From a virus, in IMG/VR virus record IMGVR_UViG_3300027749_000347, positions 1-31,692 of that record: a DNA stretch of 31,692 bases. One strand, given 5' to 3'. A program made the translations under genes and the position numbers. Numbering within the stretch: position 1 is the stretch's first letter; each line of letters opens with the position of its first letter. A model generated the notes under the pieces. That model searched no databases and was not told the DNA's origin. It saw nothing but the letters and a program-made list of their open reading frames with translations. Positions 24,153 through 31,296 of the stretch are shown here, piece after piece.

Positions 24153-24659
24153 ATGGACATTGCAATCATTAACAATACAGCAATAGTGCAAATCGGACAC
24201 TATAAACAATTATTTCCAAATACTTCATTTCCATTAACTGGCCCTGATGAAGAATTTATGATGTTAAATTCTGCGTTAAAAGTAACTATATGGAAGGAGC
24301 ACGATATTACCACTCAAAAGATAATACATTGTGATCCATACATAGAAGATAATCAAGTATTTACTGTTACTATAATTAATAAATCAGAAGATGACATTAT
24401 TGCAGGGCGTAGACTTGCAGAAACTCAAATTCGAACATATCGCGACCAATTACTTGCTGCATGCGACTGGACACAAATTACAGATGTACCAGTTGATAAA
24501 GCAGATTGGGCAGCATACAGACAAGAGTTGCGGGATATTACAAATCAACCAGAATTCCCAACTAATGTCGTGTATCCAGTAGCACCAAATCTTCGCAATA
24601 TTACAATAACATCAGGACCATTATTTAATATAACATATCCAGAAATACCAACTAAATAG
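24153..24659 (+). CDS. tail-fibre assembly chaperone (Phage_tail_APC type)
   Basis: A 168-residue protein. The C-terminal part at about 91-150 has the family pattern YRDQLLAACDWTQITDVPVD, WAAYRQELRDI and FPTNVVYP, typical of phage tail-assembly chaperones that help fibres fold or attach and are often encoded directly after a fibre gene. The N-terminal half (GHYKQLFPNTSFP, EEFMMLNSALKVTIW) is variable in the family. It follows the LamG/polyglycine adhesin by 39 bp behind an AAGGAG site, so that adhesin is the likeliest client. Related chaperones are cytoplasmic and not part of the virion. Confidence 0.85.
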   Translation: MDIAIINNTAIVQIGHYKQLFPNTSFPLTGPDEEFMMLNSALKVTIWKEHDITTQKIIHCDPYIEDNQVFTVTIINKSEDDIIAGRRLAETQIRTYRDQLLAACDWTQITDVPVDKADWAAYRQELRDITNQPEFPTNVVYPVAPNLRNITITSGPLFNITYPEIPTK

Positions 24660-24674
24660 TATAAAGGAATACTT

Positions 24675-24959
24675 ATGACAACAAAACTTTCTACTTTTTT
24701 AAATTCTGCAATACCAATTAGCACTGCACCTGGTTCAACAGTTCGATATGATATCAACTATCAAAACTTATCTAATACAGAACAACAAAATGCACGTACT
24801 AATATTGGATTAGCAACTGTTGCAGCTACTGGTAATTATAATGATTTAATCAATAAACCTGTTATTACTGCCCCGACTGGATTTGTAATAGACGGCGGGC
24901 ACCCTTCATCAGTATATGGTGGTTTGGTTTCATTTGATTTTGGGGGTGTAAATGGCTAA
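24675..24959 (+). CDS. small fibre-type protein
   Basis: A 94-residue protein carrying typical fibre sequence: QNLSNTEQQNARTNIGLATVA followed by ATGNYNDLINKPVI, a repeat seen in many phage fibres, and ending in a VIDGGHPSSVYGG tail with the array's DGG motif. It has an AAAGGA site. The next gene begins 8 nt before its stop, so coupling is likely. Probably a short connecting or capping subunit. Confidence 0.78.
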   Translation: MTTKLSTFLNSAIPISTAPGSTVRYDINYQNLSNTEQQNARTNIGLATVAATGNYNDLINKPVITAPTGFVIDGGHPSSVYGGLVSFDFGGVNG

Positions 24960-25539
24960 TCAAATGCAACTACGGCGAGGGCAATCTACCGGATGGACAT
25001 TTTATAATCCATTATTAGCGGAAGGTGAACTTGCCCTTGAACTTGATACACATTTATTTAAAATTGGTGACGGTGTTCATCAGTGGAATGATTTACCATA
25101 TTCTACTGGTCCACAAGGTGCAGCTGGTGAAATAGGTCCAACAGGCCCACAAGGTGCAACAGGCCCACAAGGTGCAACAGGCCCACAAGGTGATGGCATA
25201 GCATCATTTAATAGAACTGCAGACATTGATTTGCAATCAAATCGAGTTGTTATTTCAACTCCGACTGGTTGTACATACGCAGATAGTTCAAATAGCTTAC
25301 ATCAAAGTAAAGTAATAGGAATAACTGCTACCTCTGCTACTGCTGGTAATATGATTGAAATCCACGCAGCTGGCCTACTTGGTGGATTTACTGGGTTATC
25401 TGCAAATTTACCAATATTTTTAAGTAGTAATGGAAACATAACACAACTTGTACCAACTTCTGGAATTTTGCAAAAATTAGGCATTGCAGTATCAACTACT
25501 AATGTAATAGCGTCGATCGGTATTGCAATCCAGCTATAA
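24952..25539 (+). CDS. Mtd_N-like collagen-containing tail fibre
   Basis: A 195-residue protein. Residues 1-48 form an Mtd_N-like module (MQLRRGQSTGW, GELALELDTHLFKIGDG, HQWNDLPY). Residues about 51-78 are collagen-like triplets with three GATGPQ/GPQGAT units. The C-terminal 115 residues form a beta domain ending in SGILQKLGIAVSTTNVIASI, a pattern shared with the next gene's C-terminus. A complete small trimeric fibre in one gene. It overlaps the previous gene by 8 nt. Confidence 0.84.
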   Translation: MANQMQLRRGQSTGWTFYNPLLAEGELALELDTHLFKIGDGVHQWNDLPYSTGPQGAAGEIGPTGPQGATGPQGATGPQGDGIASFNRTADIDLQSNRVVISTPTGCTYADSSNSLHQSKVIGITATSATAGNMIEIHAAGLLGGFTGLSANLPIFLSSNGNITQLVPTSGILQKLGIAVSTTNVIASIGIAIQL

Positions 25540-25547
25540 CTGAATTA

Positions 25548-25563
25548 GATAAATAGATAAATA
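25548..25563 (+). promoter_or_regulatory. tandem late promoters
   Basis: GATAAATA occurs twice without a gap (25548-25555 and 25556-25563), each one base from the T4 late consensus. Expected starts are near 25561 and 25569, upstream of the ATG at 25588. They would re-initiate late transcription in the middle of the fibre array, in one of its few real intergenic gaps. Confidence 0.6.
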
Positions 25564-25587
25564 ATATATAAAACTAATGACTAACTT

Positions 25588-26091
25588 ATGCAAACATTTT
25601 TAACACTTATTAACGGAGAATTTAACGTAGCTAGTGGTATACAATCCACAGCTGGCGTGTCTGATGCCGGCCAAATGCTAGTTACTAATGATTATGGTCA
25701 ATTAGATTCAACCTTTATTTCAGATACTAAACAAATTTTAACTAGTAACAATTTAGAGGCGGGTGATTTTATAAATGTATGGAATAATTCCGGAATTGCA
25801 ACTGTACGACTAGCATGTGCTATAAGCAAAACTACTCAAGCACACGGATTTGTATTAGAATCATATATTACTGGTGATATAGCAACTGTATATTTTTCTG
25901 GCTCAAACAGTTCGATTGTATCTGCTACTCCAGGCAATGTATATTTAAGTTTAACACCTGGTAAGTTTTCAAGTACAATAATTAACCCTAACGATATTGC
26001 TAATTCAGGTAATATTATACAAAAACTTGGAATCGCAACTTCAAGTACTAACATAAATTTTATGTTGGATAGATTAATAGGAATAGCATAA
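25588..26091 (+). CDS. small virion/fibre protein
   Basis: A 167-residue protein. The N-terminus (MQTFLTLINGEFNVASGI, QMLVTNDYGQLDSTFI) resembles short fibre connector modules. The C-terminal 100 residues share with the previous gene the layout TPGNVYLSLTPGKFSS to IIQKLGIATSSTNINFML, a beta domain. Immediate re-initiation from tandem late promoters and a TAATG overlap with the next gene suggest that this trio (25588, 26091, 26291) is made together. There is no clear Shine-Dalgarno site. Role not known beyond a probable structural part. Confidence 0.77.
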   Translation: MQTFLTLINGEFNVASGIQSTAGVSDAGQMLVTNDYGQLDSTFISDTKQILTSNNLEAGDFINVWNNSGIATVRLACAISKTTQAHGFVLESYITGDIATVYFSGSNSSIVSATPGNVYLSLTPGKFSSTIINPNDIANSGNIIQKLGIATSSTNINFMLDRLIGIA

Positions 26092-26291
26092 TGGCATCAT
26101 ATAGACCACTAGTGCTTGACACTGACGGTGATATTGTCATGTTACCTAGAACCGGAACTTTAGAAGGTGTAGCCGGCGGTGATGGCATATTTGCTGATTT
26201 TAATATAGTTAACGGCGAATTGATCGTAACATACAATTCAATATTTAATGTATCGATTGTAAATGGCGAATTATTAGTAGGGTTAACTTAA
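26091..26291 (+). CDS. very short fibre-anchor-like protein
   Basis: A 66-residue protein beginning ASYRPLVLDTDGDIVMLP, a pattern seen at the N-terminus of phage fibres where they join the tail, followed by two short VNGELIVTYNS / VNGELLVGL strands. It is flanked by TAATG overlaps on both sides. It looks like an anchor module without a shaft, perhaps assembling with the following CBM-like protein. Confidence 0.75.
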   Translation: MASYRPLVLDTDGDIVMLPRTGTLEGVAGGDGIFADFNIVNGELIVTYNSIFNVSIVNGELLVGLT

Positions 26292-26821
26292 TGACAACAG
26301 CAAATTTAGGTAGAATTGGATTTGTTCCTCAAGGTAATTGGGCTGCTGGCTCTTATAAAAAACTTGACATTGTTCGATATAACGGTGCAACGTATGTATG
26401 CACAACTGCTACTACACTTGATCCATCGAATTCGTCAGCATGGCAACTAATTGCAAGCGACGGTGCAACTGGACCGGCAGGTTCTGGAGGATCAGGTAGT
26501 TCGCAACTTACTAAGTCATACAATTACTTAGGAGCGTTATCACCGATACCAGGAACCGCAAGATGGTATCCGGACCGTACTATTACAATATCCGGAGTTT
26601 ATTTAACAATTGGATTACCAGCTTCATATAATGTAACAATTGATATTAAAAAAAATAACGTAAGTATTCTTAGTGGTAATTTGTTAACATTAAGTCCAGG
26701 TGCTTACAAAACAACGATTAATTTGTTATCAACAACACTAACTACTAGTGATTACATAACAGTTGATATTATATCAGCAACGAATGGATCAAACCTTTCA
26801 ATTATATTCATTTATTCATAA
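26291..26821 (+). CDS. carbohydrate-binding-like fibre protein
   Basis: A 176-residue protein. Residues 8-56 (GRIGFVPQGNWAAGSYKKLDIVRYNG, YVCTTATTLDPSNSSAWQLIA) match the aromatic-rich pattern of CBM5/12-type chitin-binding-like modules frequent on phage fibres: Trp16, Tyr21, Tyr29 and Trp51 could line a sugar face. A short collagen-like GATGPAGSGGSG linker follows at about 58-70, then a 100-residue beta domain (ARWYPDRTITISGVYLTIG). Probably a short trimeric glycan-binding fibre. Coupled to the previous gene by TAATG. Confidence 0.82.
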   Translation: MTTANLGRIGFVPQGNWAAGSYKKLDIVRYNGATYVCTTATTLDPSNSSAWQLIASDGATGPAGSGGSGSSQLTKSYNYLGALSPIPGTARWYPDRTITISGVYLTIGLPASYNVTIDIKKNNVSILSGNLLTLSPGAYKTTINLLSTTLTTSDYITVDIISATNGSNLSIIFIYS

Positions 26822-26833
26822 CGAGGAAACAAA

Positions 26834-29101
26834 ATGACAATTTCAGCAACATACATTGGTACAAGTACTATCCAAGTAACTACCTCAAATCTTACTAACA
26901 CCAGTGCTAGTACATTTATTCAATTAATCGATACCGTTACTGACGCGATTATTGGTACTGCAGCTGCTGCTAACGGCACTACAAACACAGCAGGTTATAT
27001 CGCAGGTACTGTACAAGTACCGACTGGTGGTACAGCAACTGCTACTACATTTTCAGCAGGCGGGTTAACAGGTACACAGTCTGGCTCAGGTTGGACATTA
27101 TTTGACTGCGCACAAGCTGGTTATGTTATTACACAAGTATACCGTTGCTTAAATAAAGACGGTGTATCTTATAAAGCTGCTATCTTACGCTGGAACTTAA
27201 ATGCTCATGAGTTAGCAGTTTCTACTTGTGAATATTGGGATACATTAGCTAACTTTAATACTGCAGGTTCAGTTGCTACACTAACTTCAAGAGTACCAAC
27301 TAACGAAGCATTTACATATTTTGATTGCGCACAATTAGGCTTCAAAATGGACTTAACAGATTTTATTATTATGACATCTCCACGTTGGTTAGCAATTGTA
27401 ACTTATATCAACGGCGAACCGTGTAACTGGGCTGGTATTTTTGAAAATGCTAGAGAAGATATTATGGACGTTGCTACTATCGGTACTGGATTCCCATGTT
27501 GGGGGTATATGAGTTCACCATTATGGTTATTAGGTGCAACAACATCTTCTGCAAAACCATTAGGTACACTTGATTACACATGTTGGGCTATGCCGCGTGT
27601 TAAAAATGGTGCAAACGGATATTTAGCTGCTAAAGGTTGGGGTGCTGACTTTGGTGTTACTAATCACCCTGTATATTTAACAGGTGGTGTAACAACACAA
27701 ACTGCTGCATCATTCTTTTATTACTTAGGTAATCAGATTAACAGATATCAAGCTAACTCATGGGATACAACAAAACGTTTAATTTTACCAATTAAACCAA
27801 TTGCTGATTTTACATTACAATATGTATCAAACTATGGTACAATTTTTGGACTTAAAGCATTGGCTCCAGCTGGTAACTATATGAACCGTATACGTTTACA
27901 AGTTGACTCAGATGGTAACTATACACCAGCTGGCACACTTAGAGATCATTTCTTATTAAACTTACATCACAAAACATATGGTACAGACGAAACAGCTTGG
28001 TTTTCTTGCAGTCAATGGACGGTGTCATCAATTACTGGACAGACTTCTGCAAGACCATTATACATGTGTTCAACTGGTTCAGCTTACTATACAGTTACTG
28101 ATACTGCAACTAACAACTTTGTGGTTAAGTATAACGCATTGTTAAACACATCACCGAGCAGTCCGTTCTCTGTAACTGGCGGTCAAACAATTTATGATAT
28201 TAAATTTGACGGTGAACGTTATGTATATATTTGTACATCATCAGGTTTAACACGTATGGATGTTAGAGATGACTCGTATACATCTATTTCTATCGGTGGT
28301 GGTATTTATACAGTAGTTATTACCCCAACTTACATATTCTGCGCAGGTGCTGCGCAAGGTGCTCAGCCAGTTGTTACTCGCGTATTAAGATCAACATTCT
28401 TAGTTGATTCTGCATCAACATTTGGTTTTACTGCAGGGTCTGTAACATTAACAACATTTGTAGAGACAACTTGTCGTTTAATTGATGGTTGTTTAGACTT
28501 TGATGGTAACGTTTGGTTTGCACCATGTGTTGTTACTGGTGGTAACTTTAAGTTAGTAAAAATTATACCTAACAGTGGTATTTCATATCCAACATTAGGT
28601 TCTTCTGCAGCTGCAACTACAAATGTATCATTGCATGTATTAGACGGTTATAACATTTTAGTACATCAATATGCTTCTTCAGGTGCTACGTTCTATCAGA
28701 CACAATACAATCCAAGAACTGGTATCGCAACAAGTTCAACATCAGTTGGTATTAGTGCCACGGCTGCAACTAACTTTACAAAAATGTACACAGTTAAAGT
28801 TGACGGAGTTGTGATGTCGATTATACGAGGTACTGCTGCATCTCCATATGCAGTTAGGGTTACACTAGGCGCATCTGCTGGGTCTGCAATTACATTAAAC
28901 GCCGGTTATGTACAATTAATTGCACCAACTGCAACTAGTACACAAACAACGTCATCTACAGCAAGTGCTAACTCATTTGTATTCTATGATGGTGCTAGAC
29001 TTATTAGTAATTCTGATACCGGACTTAGAATTTTTACTAACGTGCATGGTGTTAACAATGCATCGAGTATTACATTAGGTCAAATTGCGTTACCAGCGTA
29101 A
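26834..29101 (+). CDS. large virion protein, probably beta-propeller-like
   Basis: A 755-residue protein. The N-terminal 100 residues are Thr/Ala/Gly-rich beta strands. Residues about 95-330 form a domain rich in Trp, Cys and Tyr (LFDCAQAGYVITQVYRCLNK, WDTLANFNTAG, FDCAQLGFKMDLTDF). Residues 400-700 repeat a strand pattern (YDIKFDGERYVYICTSSGLT, YIFCAGAAQGA, LDGYNILVHQYASSG), which suggests a propeller. It has a strong GAGGA site. Arginine codons are often CGT rather than AGA as in neighbouring fibres, hinting at high expression. I recognise no named family; a virion adhesin or tail decoration is likely. Confidence 0.8.
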   Translation: MTISATYIGTSTIQVTTSNLTNTSASTFIQLIDTVTDAIIGTAAAANGTTNTAGYIAGTVQVPTGGTATATTFSAGGLTGTQSGSGWTLFDCAQAGYVITQVYRCLNKDGVSYKAAILRWNLNAHELAVSTCEYWDTLANFNTAGSVATLTSRVPTNEAFTYFDCAQLGFKMDLTDFIIMTSPRWLAIVTYINGEPCNWAGIFENAREDIMDVATIGTGFPCWGYMSSPLWLLGATTSSAKPLGTLDYTCWAMPRVKNGANGYLAAKGWGADFGVTNHPVYLTGGVTTQTAASFFYYLGNQINRYQANSWDTTKRLILPIKPIADFTLQYVSNYGTIFGLKALAPAGNYMNRIRLQVDSDGNYTPAGTLRDHFLLNLHHKTYGTDETAWFSCSQWTVSSITGQTSARPLYMCSTGSAYYTVTDTATNNFVVKYNALLNTSPSSPFSVTGGQTIYDIKFDGERYVYICTSSGLTRMDVRDDSYTSISIGGGIYTVVITPTYIFCAGAAQGAQPVVTRVLRSTFLVDSASTFGFTAGSVTLTTFVETTCRLIDGCLDFDGNVWFAPCVVTGGNFKLVKIIPNSGISYPTLGSSAAATTNVSLHVLDGYNILVHQYASSGATFYQTQYNPRTGIATSSTSVGISATAATNFTKMYTVKVDGVVMSIIRGTAASPYAVRVTLGASAGSAITLNAGYVQLIAPTATSTQTTSSTASANSFVFYDGARLISNSDTGLRIFTNVHGVNNASSITLGQIALPA

Positions 29102-29111
29102 TAAGTAACCA

Positions 29112-30683
29112 ATGGCATTAGATACTTCACTAGTTTTAATTAATGCAACAGGATATGGTCCGGCTACTGTCGGATCATCTCGTGTACCAGTATCAGTAAC
29201 ATCAAATTTTCAGTACACTAGTATTAAATCACCATTAGTTGGCGCTTCGTTCATCACTGATAAAGCCACGCTTGATCTTAAGATAATGTTCAATCCGGCA
29301 TTTGGTACAGGTGTCAGACCTGGGCTTGTAGGTAATGCAGTTGATGAAACAATAACGATATGGAACGAACCGTCATTTTACCAAACTAGTAGTAAACCGG
29401 CACTTGTAGGTTCTGCACTTATTAGCACTGCGTTAAATCCATCATTAGTTGGATTGCAAAAAGCTGGATTAATAGGTAGTGTATTACAAGTAGTTACCCC
29501 GACATCATTTACATGTATAGTAACTCAAAAAGTCGGAAATGCAGTTCAGTATCTATACACGTCTGTACCTCAACCACTTGTAAAATATACAAGTATCAAT
29601 GACCAGCTTGTTGGATCTGCACTTATTAGCACTGCGTTAAATCCATCATTAGTTGGATTGCAAAAAGCTGGGTTAGTAGGTAGTATATTACCAGTAGTTA
29701 CCCCGACATCATTTACTGGGGTATTATCAAATAAAACTGGTTCTAGTTGGTGGTCATTGGCTAATTTTGTATTACTACAATTTGGTACAGGGATTAAATC
29801 AACTCCAATTGGTGCATCGGGTGTTAATGATAAGGCAACCCTTGATTTAAAAATAATGCTTAATCCTACATTAGGTACTGGGATTAAATCAACTCCGGTT
29901 GGTATATCAGAAAACTTATACACTCCTAGTTCAGGTTTGCCAATTTCATATAAGCAAACTGGTGTTGTATCAAGACCGACAGGTGCTACACAACTGGCAG
30001 GTGGCTATACTTATTCTCCACTTACGATACAAGGTCTATTAGCAACTGTTAATCCAGTTAGATTTACTGGTATAATAACAAAGAGTACCGGTACATCAGA
30101 TTGGATTGGTTCTAAGTTTATAATGCAGGCTCTCCAGCCGCGGACTACATTAACCTCGTACACATCTATCGATGATCAACTTGTCGGTGCTACACAACTG
30201 GCAGGTGGCTATACTTATTCTCCACTTACTATACAAGGTGCATTAGCAACTGTTAATCCAGTTGGATTTACTGGTATAGTGTTAACTAAAATAGGCGCTG
30301 GACCGTTAGTTAGCATAATGTATAACATTGCTAAATCGTGTACCGGTATTGTTGACCAAAAGGTTGGCGGATCATTTGTTAATGACAGGGCTACTCTTAA
30401 CCTACCAATAATGTTAACCCCGACGCGAGGAAGTGGTATAATTGCATGCAATGTTGGTAGTACGCCGTTATTAGTTACTGCAATAGTTAACGTTGGGCAG
30501 AATCGATCACAAACCGGTGTAGTGCGTGTGATTGTCGGTTCGTCACAAGTAGCTGGCGGATTTAGTTATACTCCGACCAATCTACAACTAAATACACTAG
30601 CAGTTACGCAACCAAATACTTTCTCAGGTGTTGGTTGGAAAACTGGAAATTCGACTATTAATAATATACCATTTTGGAGTTAA
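29112..30683 (+). CDS. repeat-built structural protein of unknown role
   Basis: A 523-residue protein built from short units in which VG is followed by about 20 residues and another Gly-x-x-x-VG. Examples are SALISTALNPSLVGLQKAGL (two copies 68 residues apart) and GATQLAGGYTYSPLTIQG (two copies, also 68 apart). DKATLDLKIM recurs as well. The regular Val/Gly/Thr spacing suggests a beta-solenoid shaft. No signal peptide, collagen or adhesin tip is seen. The start at 29112 follows two tandem stops of the previous gene; no clear ribosome site is visible. Probably a fibre shaft or tail component. Confidence 0.78.
   Translation: MALDTSLVLINATGYGPATVGSSRVPVSVTSNFQYTSIKSPLVGASFITDKATLDLKIMFNPAFGTGVRPGLVGNAVDETITIWNEPSFYQTSSKPALVGSALISTALNPSLVGLQKAGLIGSVLQVVTPTSFTCIVTQKVGNAVQYLYTSVPQPLVKYTSINDQLVGSALISTALNPSLVGLQKAGLVGSILPVVTPTSFTGVLSNKTGSSWWSLANFVLLQFGTGIKSTPIGASGVNDKATLDLKIMLNPTLGTGIKSTPVGISENLYTPSSGLPISYKQTGVVSRPTGATQLAGGYTYSPLTIQGLLATVNPVRFTGIITKSTGTSDWIGSKFIMQALQPRTTLTSYTSIDDQLVGATQLAGGYTYSPLTIQGALATVNPVGFTGIVLTKIGAGPLVSIMYNIAKSCTGIVDQKVGGSFVNDRATLNLPIMLTPTRGSGIIACNVGSTPLLVTAIVNVGQNRSQTGVVRVIVGSSQVAGGFSYTPTNLQLNTLAVTQPNTFSGVGWKTGNSTINNIPFWS
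29412..30229 (+). repeat. 204-bp-spaced direct repeats
   Basis: Two pairs of near-exact repeats have the same spacing of 204 bp (68 codons): 29412-29467 with 29616-29671, and 29982-30025 with 30186-30229. This indicates stepwise in-frame duplication of a 68-residue unit inside the 29112 gene. Confidence 0.82.
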
Positions 30684-30685
30684 CT

Positions 30686-30883
30686 ATGAATTACACTGAT
30701 GCACTTAATCAACTACCGCATAGCGTTTATATTTACGCTGGTTTAACACGTGACCAAATTGACGGAATTGCTACCGTTAAATATGTTTCAATGTTAGATG
30801 AAAAATTAATTTTAGGAACATTAGAACCTATTAAGAAATTTGAAAAATATGAATTAGTACCAGGTAAACTCGTACTTTCATAA
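30686..30883 (+). CDS. small protein of unknown function
   Basis: A 65-residue protein: MNYTDALNQLPHSVYIYAGL, then QIDGIATVKYVSMLDEKLILG and KYELVPGKLVLS. It looks alpha/beta, with no motif I recognise. The start at 30686 is preferred to 30674 because GGAG at 30676-30679 serves it and 30674 lies within the preceding gene. It is 2 nt beyond the preceding stop. The inverted repeat at 30896-30933 follows, so this is the last gene of its unit. Confidence 0.72.
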   Translation: MNYTDALNQLPHSVYIYAGLTRDQIDGIATVKYVSMLDEKLILGTLEPIKKFEKYELVPGKLVLS

Positions 30884-30895
30884 GCCAATCCGTAT

Positions 30896-30933
30896 TGATC
30901 CTCATTTTACGATAAATATTAGAATGAGGATCA
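30896..30933 (+). promoter_or_regulatory. late promoter enclosed in an inverted repeat overlapping a ribosome site
   Basis: TGATCCTCATT (30896-30906) is perfectly complementary to AATGAGGATCA (30923-30933). The 16-nt loop holds GATAAATA (30911-30918), a late promoter whose expected start, about 30924, is at the start of the right arm. The right arm contains GAGGA, the ribosome site of the 30937 gene. Read-through RNA would fold and hide that site; RNA from the late promoter would lack the left arm and stay open. Confidence 0.72.
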
Positions 30934-30936
30934 TTT

Positions 30937-31296
30937 ATGTCACGATTAATTATTAAAACAGGTACACTTCCAAACGATAAAACTGGCGATAGCTTATTCG
31001 CTGCTTTTAATAAAGTTAATGCTAACTTTACGGAATTGTATTCTATCACCGGCGGTACAACTGCCAATCTCAAAGAACTTATACAAGATACAATAGCAGA
31101 AATGATAGCCAACGGTACTTTGTTTGGTTTAACTGCTACATATGACGACCCAAATAATGCACTTGATTTATATAATACATCTGCAACTGTAGATAACGGC
31201 TTTGCTTCTACAATATTTGAGGAACTAATTTTTGACGGCGGTAACGCTACTACAAATACATTTACAGATATGCTAATCAACGGAGGAGCCGCATAA
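30937..31296 (+). CDS. fibre connector protein
   Basis: A 119-residue protein. Residues 1-38 (LIIKTGTLPNDKTGDSLFAA, FNKVNANFTELYS) form a module known from N-termini of T4-like phage fibres. The middle is helical and acidic, and the C-terminus has LIFDGGNA and ends in INGGAA, variants of the DGG motif on other fibres. It has GAGGA 6 nt before the ATG and is under the inverted-repeat late promoter. Its stop shares a base with the next fibre gene. Likely the base of a new fibre cluster continuing beyond the window. Confidence 0.82.
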   Translation: MSRLIIKTGTLPNDKTGDSLFAAFNKVNANFTELYSITGGTTANLKELIQDTIAEMIANGTLFGLTATYDDPNNALDLYNTSATVDNGFASTIFEELIFDGGNATTNTFTDMLINGGAA

